A stretch of DNA of 64,000 bases from Flavobacteriaceae bacterium UBA7302. GTDB lineage: Bacteria; Bacteroidota; Bacteroidia; Flavobacteriales; Flavobacteriaceae. The notes below the pieces were generated by a model that was not told the origin of the DNA, searched no databases, and saw only the letters and a list, made by a program, of their open reading frames with translations. Below, piece by piece: positions 37,467 to 45,406 of this stretch (position 1 is its first letter; each line of letters starts with the position of its first letter). Location: assembly GCA_002471825.1 (NCBI GenBank), contig DKQS01000002.1, positions 1 through 64,000 on the forward strand, in the 5' to 3' direction. Position numbers and translations under genes: made by a program.

Positions 37467-38987
37467 ATGGAAAAAAGAAATAAACAGCCTATTTCTATCA
37501 ATCAATTAACAGGAGAGTCTCATCTAATACCTGATAATTTAGAGGATAAAATAGCAATAGATGACTTTTTAAATCAAAATAAAGAAAAGCCTGTAGTCGT
37601 TGTACAAGGTCTTGGATTTGTTGGAGCAGTAATGTCTTTGGTATGTGCAAATGCAATTACTGAAGAATATGCAGTTATAGGAGTAGATTTAGCTAGACCT
37701 GCAACCTATTGGAAAATTAAGTCTATCAACGAAGGTGTTTTTCCGGTAGTGGCATCAGACCCTAAAATTGAAAATTTCTACGATTTGGCAATGAAAAAAG
37801 GCAATTTATTTGCTACTTATGATGCTTATGCATATTCTAGAGCAGACACTATAATTGTGGATATAAATCTGGACGTAGACAAGTCTACAGGATTTTATGG
37901 GGATTTGGAAGCCTATGAAGTGGACTTAACAGCATTCAAAAAAGCAATTGAAGCTATTGGTAAAAATTGTAAAGAAGATGTATTGATCCTAATTGAAACT
38001 ACTGTTCCTCCGGGCACTTCTCAGAAAATAGCACATCCTATTATTAAATCTTGTTTAGAGGAAAGAGGACTTTCAACAGATAAATTTAAATTAGGGCATT
38101 CATATGAAAGGGTTATGCCTGGGCCGGACTATATCGACTCTATCCAAAACTTTTATAGAGTTTATTCTGGTGTTGATAATAGGAGTGCCGATGCTACCGA
38201 AGAGTTTTTAAGAACCATCATTAGCACCAAAGAGTATCCTTTAACTAGATTGGGTAATACAAATGCTACTGAAATGGCAAAGGTGTTGGAGAATTCCTAC
38301 CGAGCTATGAATATTGCCTTCGCTGTTGAGTGGTCAAGATTTGCGGAAGAATCAGGTGTGAACCTTTACGAAGTTGTTCGAGCAATTAGAATGCGGCCAA
38401 CACATAAAAATCTAATGCTACCTGGTATTGGAGTAGGTGGATATTGTTTGACAAAAGATCCATTATTGGCTTCATGGTCTAAGCAAACACTGTTCTCCAG
38501 CAATGAAGCGCTAAGTCAAAGCGAGCAAGGTGTGAAGATTAATGATAAAATGCCTTTGTATGCCTATCAATTTATGAAACGTGAACTTGAATTAGAGGAT
38601 TTAGATGGTAAAAATGCTCTTTTATTAGGCGTCTCTTATCGCAGTAACGTTGGGGACACAAGATACTCACCGGTTGAACCTTTTTACAATTATTTAAAAA
38701 AGGATAATGCCAAGGTAAAGTTACACGATCCTTATGTGAGATTGTGGGAAGAAAAGGATATTTTAGTTTTAGAAGATATTAAAAAGGCGTTTGAAACTTC
38801 ACTAGATATCGTGGTTATTTCTACAGGTCATGTAGAGTATAGAAATTCCGAAGAATTAATGAATTTACTGATGTCTCAAGTTGACTTGTTTATTCTTGAT
38901 ACTGTTGGTCTTTTATCTGATAAAGAAATAAAATGTTTATCTCAAAAACACAAAGTAAGAGTTGTCGGTAGAGGTGATATTAATTAA
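37467..38987 (+). CDS. Divergent UDP-sugar 6-dehydrogenase
   Basis: The 506-residue protein is a nucleotide-sugar dehydrogenase, longer than the usual 430-450. The Rossmann motif GLGFVG is at residues 48-53 behind an extra N-terminal stretch of about 40 residues. Catalytic parts are kept: ETTVPPGTS, K272 and N276 in TEMAKVLENSYRA, and C327 in GVGGYCLTKDP. The active-site motif is a hybrid between Ugd (GGSCFPKD) and TviB (GGHCIxVDP), and the usual SPERxxPG is SYERVMPG. Oxidation of UDP-glucose or UDP-GlcNAc is expected; the substrate is not settled by sequence. Confidence 0.8.
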   Translation: MEKRNKQPISINQLTGESHLIPDNLEDKIAIDDFLNQNKEKPVVVVQGLGFVGAVMSLVCANAITEEYAVIGVDLARPATYWKIKSINEGVFPVVASDPKIENFYDLAMKKGNLFATYDAYAYSRADTIIVDINLDVDKSTGFYGDLEAYEVDLTAFKKAIEAIGKNCKEDVLILIETTVPPGTSQKIAHPIIKSCLEERGLSTDKFKLGHSYERVMPGPDYIDSIQNFYRVYSGVDNRSADATEEFLRTIISTKEYPLTRLGNTNATEMAKVLENSYRAMNIAFAVEWSRFAEESGVNLYEVVRAIRMRPTHKNLMLPGIGVGGYCLTKDPLLASWSKQTLFSSNEALSQSEQGVKINDKMPLYAYQFMKRELELEDLDGKNALLLGVSYRSNVGDTRYSPVEPFYNYLKKDNAKVKLHDPYVRLWEEKDILVLEDIKKAFETSLDIVVISTGHVEYRNSEELMNLLMSQVDLFILDTVGLLSDKEIKCLSQKHKVRVVGRGDIN

Positions 38988-39007
38988 AGATTATTAAAAA
39001 GAAAACA

Positions 39008-40030
39008 ATGAAGAAGGTTTTATTATTAGGTGGTGCTGGATTTATAGGTTACAATATAAGCAAATATCTAGCGGAAAAGAGAGAATACGAAATTACAATT
39101 GCCGATAACTTCTTTCGAGGAGGAGGTAAAATTGATGGTTTATTACGAGCTTTGATTGATAAGCACAATATTAAAATTATAGCAGGTGATTTTACTGACC
39201 CGAAAGTATTTGAACAACTAGAAAAGGACTATACTTACGTATATATGCTTGCCTCTGTCGTTGGGGTCGATTATGTTAATAAGATCCCACATGAAATTAT
39301 TAGAATTAATACGGCTTTAATTTATAATACTTTAGAATGGTTGAGACATGCAGATTGTCAAAAGGTACTTTTTACTTCTACAAGCGAATGTTATGCAGGT
39401 GCAGTTGAGGCATTTGATTACGCTATCCCAACACCGGAAGAGGTGCCTTTGACGATTCAAGATATTGGACACCCGAGATTTACTTATGCTGTAACAAAAA
39501 TGCTTGGTGAATCAGGTTTCTTAAATTATTCTCGACAATTGGGATTTGAATGTACGATTATTCGATACCATAATGTTTATGGGCCTAGAATGGGATTCAA
39601 GCACGTTATTCCTCATTTAGCTCAACGATTCACAAATTCCGAAAATCCATTTAAAATTTATGGATACGACCAAACTAGGGCATTCAATTTTATTGATGAT
39701 GCCGTAGAAGGAACAGTTTTGGCTATGGAGAAAGGAGGAAATGGAGAAATTTATCATATAGGTTCTCAAGAGGAAATTACCATTGAACAATTGATACGAT
39801 ATACTGGAGAACTGATGGGCTTTGAAGGAGAATATGAATATGCTCCAACTTATCCAGGGTCTGTAGCTCGTCGATGTCCGGATATATCTAAATCTCAAAA
39901 TGAACTAGGCTACCGACCTTCAATAGATTGGAAGACTGGTCTGAAAAGGACCATTGAATGGTATGTAGATTATTTAAATAATAATGTAGACCTCCATGAA
40001 TCTTTTTATGATAATAAAGAAAAAAGTTAG
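39008..40030 (+). CDS. Extended SDR, likely nucleotide-sugar decarboxylase or epimerase
   Basis: The 340-residue SDR has GGAGFIGYN near the N-terminus and the YAVTK pair (Y160, K164). Two features resemble UDP-glucuronate decarboxylases (UXS and the ArnA C-terminal domain). S126-E127 occur in TSTSECYA, where dehydratases have D-E, and R288-R289 lie in ARRCPDISKSQNELG, like the RRxPDIxKAxxxLG segment of UXS. It sits between a dehydrogenase that should make a UDP-uronic acid and a 4-keto-sugar aminotransferase, which fits oxidative decarboxylation. An ordinary 4-epimerase is the alternative. Confidence 0.6.
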   Translation: MKKVLLLGGAGFIGYNISKYLAEKREYEITIADNFFRGGGKIDGLLRALIDKHNIKIIAGDFTDPKVFEQLEKDYTYVYMLASVVGVDYVNKIPHEIIRINTALIYNTLEWLRHADCQKVLFTSTSECYAGAVEAFDYAIPTPEEVPLTIQDIGHPRFTYAVTKMLGESGFLNYSRQLGFECTIIRYHNVYGPRMGFKHVIPHLAQRFTNSENPFKIYGYDQTRAFNFIDDAVEGTVLAMEKGGNGEIYHIGSQEEITIEQLIRYTGELMGFEGEYEYAPTYPGSVARRCPDISKSQNELGYRPSIDWKTGLKRTIEWYVDYLNNNVDLHESFYDNKEKS

Positions 40031-40032
40031 TA

Positions 40033-41193
40033 ATGGATAAAAATGATAAGCTTGTCCTACTTAGTGTTCCAAATATCTCAGGAAATGAATGGAATTATGT
40101 CAAAGATTGTTTAGACACGGGCTGGATTTCCTCCGCAGGGAGTTATGTAAATAAGTTCGAGCAGATGGTTGCAGATTATGCAGGTGTCAAATATGGAGTA
40201 GCAACCATGAATGGAACAGCTGGTCTTCATATCGCACTTATTTTGAATGGTGTTCAACCCAACGACTATGTGATTGTTTCCAACATGACTTTTGTCGCCA
40301 GTGCCAATGCCATTAAATACACCGGAGCCGAGCCAATTTTGATTGATGCGGACCCAAATTCTTGGCAAATGGATCTCAATCTATTGGAAGCATTTCTTGA
40401 AACAAAAACAAGACTTAATGATAAGGGAGAACGCGTTTTATCTTCGAATGGACGATGCATTAGAACAATAATGCCAGTGCATATCCAAGGAAATATTTTT
40501 GATGTCGAACACTTTTTGTCAATTTGTGATAAATATAAAATGTCTTTCGTAGAGGACGCTGCCGAAGCACTTGGTTCGACATACAAAGGTCAATCTGCAG
40601 GTACTTTTGGTAAACTAGGAGTTTTTAGTTTCAACGGAAATAAAATTATTTCCACTGGGGGAGGTGGAGTGATCGTAACCAACGATGAAGAAGTTGCTAA
40701 AAAAGCTAAACACATTACAACAACAGCCAAAGTGGATCCAATGCTTTATTATCATGATGAAGTAGGATATAACTACAGATTAGTTAATGTATTGGCAGCT
40801 ATTGGTGTTGCTCAGATGGAACAGCTACCAGATTTTATTAAGAAAAAACAATATATTGGAAATTTCTATAAAAAGCATTTAGCAGGGGTTGCAGATATAG
40901 GCTTTCAAGAAATATCTGCAGATGTTAGTCATAATAATTGGTTATTCACAATCCAAACTAAACGGCAAAAGGAACTCTTAGAGTATTTGAACAACAATAA
41001 AGTATTGAGTAGACCTTTTTGGATGCCAATGAATCAATTGCCAATGTACAAAGAATCTATTTATATAACAGAAGTTGACAATTCACGCAAAATTCATGAC
41101 ACATGCCTGGCAATTCCTTGTTCGACAAATATCACAGATGAAGAATTAGAAATTGTTGTTAGAGAAATTAAAAAAGGTATGAATCATGTATAG
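40033..41193 (+). CDS. LegC-family sugar aminotransferase
   Basis: The 386-residue DegT-family PLP enzyme begins LLSVPNISGNEWNYVKDCLD, typical of LegC/PglE-like C4 aminotransferases. The PLP lysine is K204 in NGNKIISTGGGG, and D175 in VEDAAEALGS should contact the cofactor. These enzymes use glutamate to aminate a UDP-4-keto sugar. It starts 2 bases after the SDR gene and overlaps the sugar transferase gene by 8 bases, so it belongs to the same unit as both. It is clearly distinct from the VioA-like aminotransferase at 27,803. Confidence 0.85.
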   Translation: MDKNDKLVLLSVPNISGNEWNYVKDCLDTGWISSAGSYVNKFEQMVADYAGVKYGVATMNGTAGLHIALILNGVQPNDYVIVSNMTFVASANAIKYTGAEPILIDADPNSWQMDLNLLEAFLETKTRLNDKGERVLSSNGRCIRTIMPVHIQGNIFDVEHFLSICDKYKMSFVEDAAEALGSTYKGQSAGTFGKLGVFSFNGNKIISTGGGGVIVTNDEEVAKKAKHITTTAKVDPMLYYHDEVGYNYRLVNVLAAIGVAQMEQLPDFIKKKQYIGNFYKKHLAGVADIGFQEISADVSHNNWLFTIQTKRQKELLEYLNNNKVLSRPFWMPMNQLPMYKESIYITEVDNSRKIHDTCLAIPCSTNITDEELEIVVREIKKGMNHV

Positions 41194-41839
41194 AATTATT
41201 AAGAGATTAATTGATTTAATCGTTTCAGTTTTAATTATTCTACTACTGCTTCCTTTTTTTGTATTAGTTGTTATTTTATTGAAACTAACAGGAGAGGGTG
41301 AAATTTTTTATTTTCAGGATAGAGTGGGGTATAAAAATAAAGTTTTTAAGATATGGAAGTTTGCTACTATGCTAAAAAATAGTCCAAATATGGGTTCTGG
41401 AGATGTAACATTAAGAAATGATCCTCGTGTCACGACGGTAGGGAAATTTTTAAGGATTACAAAAATCAATGAGTTTCCCCAACTAATTAATATTCTTAAA
41501 GGCGATATGACAATTGTTGGACCAAGACCTCTTATGAAGGTTGGTTTTGATCGCTATGAAAAAAAATATAAAGAATCAATTTATAATGTAAAACCAGGGT
41601 TAACAGGAATTGGATCGATAGCTTTCAGAGACGAAGAAAAAATTATGACGGAATCTAATATGCCACCACATGAATGTTATGAGAAAATTATTCTGCCGAT
41701 GAAAGGATCCTTAGAGTTATGGTATCAAGAACATGCTTCACTGTCTGTAGACTTTAAAATAATGTTTTTAACATTTTGGAATATTGTTTTTCCCAATAGT
41801 AAAATGTATAAGAAATGTCTTAAAGATTTGCCTTTATAG
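41186..41839 (+). CDS. PglC-type initiating phosphoglycosyltransferase with altered dyad
   Basis: The 217-residue protein is a short bacterial sugar transferase. It has an N-terminal membrane segment (about residues 9-33) followed by the catalytic domain with INILKGDMTIVGPRP. It should move a sugar phosphate from a UDP-sugar to undecaprenyl phosphate and so start the repeat unit. The catalytic Asp-Glu dyad of PglC is Asn-Glu here (N95-E96, codons AAT GAG), and the usual KFRSM is KFATM. Whether activity is kept is unknown. It is last in the aminotransferase unit. Confidence 0.83.
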   Translation: MYRIIKRLIDLIVSVLIILLLLPFFVLVVILLKLTGEGEIFYFQDRVGYKNKVFKIWKFATMLKNSPNMGSGDVTLRNDPRVTTVGKFLRITKINEFPQLINILKGDMTIVGPRPLMKVGFDRYEKKYKESIYNVKPGLTGIGSIAFRDEEKIMTESNMPPHECYEKIILPMKGSLELWYQEHASLSVDFKIMFLTFWNIVFPNSKMYKKCLKDLPL

Positions 41840-42072
41840 GGTTTGATTTATTGACTTTTAAATTATTAAAAGTTATATGAAGAGAACTACTGGTTTCGTT
41901 TTGGAAATGAAGCGTAAGAAGTTTGATAAAATTTGTTCATATTTGATTATTAAATCTTAGATTATTCAAAAAAAATAAACTATTTGAAAAACACATTACC
42001 AAAAATTTAAGTAATCATCACTTTTCTCCATAAACCGTATTTTAAACCCTAGGTTAAAATAAAATAAATCAA
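41840..42072. other. Intergenic region between assembly and export genes
   Basis: This 233-base AT-rich stretch separates the initiating transferase from the export lipoprotein gene. It holds one perfect 8-bp inverted repeat, ACTTTTAA-ATTA-TTAAAAGT near 41870, that lacks a T run. A CATATTTG near 41940 misses the -7 consensus by one base. A promoter for the wza-wzc pair is expected here but cannot be placed with confidence. Confidence 0.4.
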
Positions 42073-42834
42073 ATGAAAAATCTCTTTCTACTAGTATTAT
42101 TAGTATTTATTATCTCCTGTGTTTCCAAAAAGGATATAATTTACTTCCAAAACGATGAAATCGATCAAAATAAGGTTTCCAATGATTTTGTAACTATTTT
42201 TAAGGCAGATGACTTGTTGCAAATAACCATTTCCTCTGAGGACTTAACAGCCGTTCAGCCTTTTAATTTACCGGTGACCAACTTCATGTCTATCGGAGGT
42301 AGGGGACAAGGAGTAATGCAGCAACAACTATATTTAATAGATTCAGAAGGATATATTGATTTTCCTGTTTTAGGGAGATTGCATCTTGGAGGTAAAACAC
42401 GAGAGAAAACCATTGCAATGTTCAAGGAAAAATTAGATCCAGATTATGTTAAAAACCCAACCATTAATATTTTTATTGCGAATTTTAAAATAACTGTTTC
42501 TGGTGCTGTGAATAAACCAGGTACTTACACCATTCCTAATGAACGAGTTACCATAATCGAAGCTTTGGGATTAGCAGGTGATTTGCGTATTTCTGGTCTC
42601 AGAAAAAAGATCCAAGTGATTAGAGAAGAAGATGGTCTAAAGAAAATTTATAATGTTGATTTGCGTTCCAAATCACTTTTTACGTCTCCTGTTTACTATT
42701 TACAACAAAATGATGTTATTTATGTAGAACCCAATTATGCAAGTATTCAATCAGCTTCACAAAATTCAAATACCTCATTGTTCATTTCAATTACAAGTTT
42801 GTTGATTACAATAGTGACCCTTTTAACCCGTTAG
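42073..42834 (+). CDS. Wza-like polysaccharide export lipoprotein
   Basis: The 253-residue protein has a lipoprotein signal peptide ending FIISC (C16). An N-terminal polysaccharide-export domain includes YLIDSEGYIDFPVLGRLHLGG, and an SLBB-type domain includes VSGAVNKPGTYTIPNERVTI. A hydrophobic C-terminal stretch (about residues 232-252) could be a membrane anchor. It should form the outer-membrane or periplasmic part of the export channel. It lies 1 base before the Wzc-like kinase, its normal partner. Confidence 0.9.
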   Translation: MKNLFLLVLLVFIISCVSKKDIIYFQNDEIDQNKVSNDFVTIFKADDLLQITISSEDLTAVQPFNLPVTNFMSIGGRGQGVMQQQLYLIDSEGYIDFPVLGRLHLGGKTREKTIAMFKEKLDPDYVKNPTINIFIANFKITVSGAVNKPGTYTIPNERVTIIEALGLAGDLRISGLRKKIQVIREEDGLKKIYNVDLRSKSLFTSPVYYLQQNDVIYVEPNYASIQSASQNSNTSLFISITSLLITIVTLLTR

Positions 42835-42835
42835 T

Positions 42836-45208
42836 ATGCAAAAAAATAACATAAATTTAGTTACTTCCGAAGAAAATACATTGAACATTCGACAGGAAAT
42901 TGAGAAGTATTTGAATTATTGGCCTTGGTTTGTTTTAGGGGTATTACTTATGATAGGAGTTACGTTCGTATATTTACGATATACATCTCCAAAATTCATT
43001 GCCACCGCTTCAATTTTGATAAAAGATAATCAAAAATCTGGAATATCAGATGAGCTTAGGGCCATTGCTGATTTAGGTATTGTAGGAACTGGTTCTATTA
43101 ATAATACTGATAACGAAATAGAAATATTAAAGTCTCGAAAAATAATTGGAGCAGTAGTGGATTCATTACATCTTCAAGAAGGATATTTTACCTTAGGAAA
43201 GGTCAAGTCTTCAGAAAAATATAAAAATGCACCTTTTAAGGTGGTTTTAAATGACTCCGTGTTTAATTCAATTAAACGAGATACAATTATATATTTTTCA
43301 TTCCTAGGTAATGAAGATTTTTTAATGTCAGATAAAGAAGAAGAAAACCAAAGAAGAGTTAAGTTTAACCAAGAAATTTTCAATAGTAATCTAGGTTCCT
43401 TTTATATTAAAAATGAAATTCCAATAAATGATGTTAAAGGAGATTTTATTTTTAAGATTTCTATTCGAGATAAAGTTATTGACCATCTTTTAAAAATGAT
43501 TACCGTTAGTCCTGTTGATAAAAACTCTAGTGTACTGCGGTTAAGTTTGGTAGATGGTGTCAAAGAAAAAGCAGAATCTATCTTAGATGAACTTGTTAAA
43601 CAATACAATTTAGACGCGATAAAAGATAAAAATCTAGTATCGGAAAAAACGAAACTCTTCATCGATGAGCGTTTACAAACCGTTGGGGTGCAATTAGCCG
43701 ATATTCAAGATGAGGTTAAGAATTATAAAGATCGATTAGGAATTACTGGACTATCTACCGAAGCGGAATTGGTATTGGGTCAATTGGTAACCAACAATAA
43801 TGAATTAGTAAAGCTAAAAACTCAACAAACTTTGGCGGAATGGATTCAAGATCAATTAAGAAAATCGGATAAATCGGAGGTAATACCTACTAATATTGGG
43901 ATTGTGGATGTTGGAATTGTGGCTTCAATTAATCAATACAATGAATTAATTTTAATAAGAGACAAATTATCAAGAACTGCAGGGAATCAAAACCCCCAAT
44001 TACTTGAAATTAAGCGTCAATTAAGAAGTCTTAGAAAGAATTTATTACAAAGTCTCTTAAATCTGAACAAAAGTTTGGAAATTCAATTTAAAGAATTAGA
44101 GGCTCAAGCCAAGAAGGTTGCAAGTGAGGCATCTAGGATTCCCCTAATAGAACGTGGGATGATTGATATAGAAAGGCAAAAATTGATTTACTCAGAGTTG
44201 TATTCTTACTTATTAAAGAAGAAAGAAGAAACTGCCATTTCTTTGGCGATATCAGTTCCCAATGCCAAAATTATTGATTACGCTTATTCGAATGGAATTC
44301 CCGTATCTCCAAAAAAAACAATCTCTTATTTAATAGCTTTCTTAATAGGTCTGTTTATTCCTTTTGTGGTAATTTATTTCAAGGAATTGATTGATACAAA
44401 AGTACACTATCGTGGAGACATTGAAAACTCAATTTCAGTACCATTTGTTGGGGATATACCACATGCCGAAGAAGATTATAAAATTGTAGTTAAAGAAAAC
44501 GCTCGTTCCAGTTCGGCTGAAGCGTTCAGGTTACTAAGAACAAATCTAAATTTTTTACTACCACTAGGGATTCAAGGATTGGGTAAAATAATATTTACTA
44601 CTTCCACCACTTCTGGAGAAGGAAAATCTTTGGTGTCAATGAACTTGGCAGCCACTTTGTCTTTAGCTAACTCTAAGGTTTTATTGTTAGGCATGGATTT
44701 ACGAGCACCAAAGATTACGGAATATTTGGAAATTACTGATAGAGCTGGGATTACCAATTATATTACTAGGGATGATGTACCATTAGAAAGTTTAAAGTTC
44801 CAAGTAGCCGATGTCAAAAATTTGGACATAATAGCTTCCGGTGTCATTCCACCCAACCCGGCAGAGTTGTTGTTGCATCCAAAAGTAGATCAGCTTTTTG
44901 AAAAAGTAAAAAAGGAGTATGATTATATCGTTGTTGATACCGCACCCGTGAATCTGGTAACGGATACTTTACTAATCTCAAAGTATGCGGATGTCACCTT
45001 ATACATCGTTAGGGCCAATTACTTAGATAAGCGAATGCTTGTTGTTCCAGAAACCTTGTATAATGAGAAAAAACTCAATAACATGGCAATAGTACTCAAT
45101 GATACTGATGTGACTAAAAGTTATGGTTATGGTTATGGTTATGGTTATGGTTATGGTTATGGTTATGTAGATTCAGTTAAAAAGCCTTGGTATAAGCGCA
45201 TTTTTTAA
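42836..45208 (+). CDS. Wzc-like tyrosine autokinase and chain-length regulator
   Basis: The 790-residue inner-membrane protein has a Wzz-type domain with a first membrane helix near residues 31-50, a long coiled periplasmic part, and a second helix near 490-510. A cytoplasmic BY-kinase follows: Walker A TTSGEGKSLVSMNLA, Walker A' GMDLRAP and Walker B DYIVVDTAP. The C-terminus is a Gly-Tyr tail with eight tyrosines alternating with seven glycines, the autophosphorylation cluster. It controls export together with the Wza-like protein and the phosphatase encoded at 46,628. Confidence 0.95.
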   Translation: MQKNNINLVTSEENTLNIRQEIEKYLNYWPWFVLGVLLMIGVTFVYLRYTSPKFIATASILIKDNQKSGISDELRAIADLGIVGTGSINNTDNEIEILKSRKIIGAVVDSLHLQEGYFTLGKVKSSEKYKNAPFKVVLNDSVFNSIKRDTIIYFSFLGNEDFLMSDKEEENQRRVKFNQEIFNSNLGSFYIKNEIPINDVKGDFIFKISIRDKVIDHLLKMITVSPVDKNSSVLRLSLVDGVKEKAESILDELVKQYNLDAIKDKNLVSEKTKLFIDERLQTVGVQLADIQDEVKNYKDRLGITGLSTEAELVLGQLVTNNNELVKLKTQQTLAEWIQDQLRKSDKSEVIPTNIGIVDVGIVASINQYNELILIRDKLSRTAGNQNPQLLEIKRQLRSLRKNLLQSLLNLNKSLEIQFKELEAQAKKVASEASRIPLIERGMIDIERQKLIYSELYSYLLKKKEETAISLAISVPNAKIIDYAYSNGIPVSPKKTISYLIAFLIGLFIPFVVIYFKELIDTKVHYRGDIENSISVPFVGDIPHAEEDYKIVVKENARSSSAEAFRLLRTNLNFLLPLGIQGLGKIIFTTSTTSGEGKSLVSMNLAATLSLANSKVLLLGMDLRAPKITEYLEITDRAGITNYITRDDVPLESLKFQVADVKNLDIIASGVIPPNPAELLLHPKVDQLFEKVKKEYDYIVVDTAPVNLVTDTLLISKYADVTLYIVRANYLDKRMLVVPETLYNEKKLNNMAIVLNDTDVTKSYGYGYGYGYGYGYGYVDSVKKPWYKRIF
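45122..45166 (+). repeat. Hexanucleotide repeat coding for the Wzc tyrosine tail
   Basis: TATGGT is repeated seven times perfectly, followed by one more TAT. It encodes Tyr-Gly pairs in frame. Every codon is identical (TAT, GGT), so the array is a true DNA repeat and not just a protein repeat. Slippage by one unit would add or remove one tyrosine without a frameshift. Confidence 0.95.
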
Positions 45209-45376
45209 ATATTACAGGTAATTCTTGATTTTATTAATCTCACTATTTGGAGACCTAGATGAAATTATGGTTAACAAATCGTCATAGAATTAACAAGGAA
45301 CTTAAATTTTCAATAAAAATTTATGATTCAGGGGTTTTTCCGGCAGAAAAATGGGGATAACTGTTTATTTATTTTA

Positions 45377-45384
45377 TATGTTTG
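45377..45384 (+). promoter_or_regulatory. Putative -7 element before the WecA-like gene
   Basis: TATGTTTG is an exact TAnnTTTG match, 22 bases before ATG 45407. Transcription would start near 45388, downstream of an alternative in-frame ATG at 45323. This supports the shorter protein. Confidence 0.5.
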
Positions 45385-45406
45385 TAGTGAAAAAGAAAAA
45401 GAAAAA

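Noticed and set aside
20141..41839. Legionaminic or pseudaminic acid synthesis
   Set aside because: A LegC-like aminotransferase and a NeuD-like acetyltransferase are present, but no NeuB-type synthase, NeuA-type CMP transferase or NeuC-type epimerase is seen.
41865..41890. Terminator after the PglC-type transferase gene
   Set aside because: The 8-bp stem is all but two bases A/T and lacks a T run, so termination is doubtful.
45323..45406. Upstream ATG extending the WecA-like protein by 28 residues
   Set aside because: The added residues are not hydrophobic or conserved, and an exact -7 element lies between this ATG and the one chosen.
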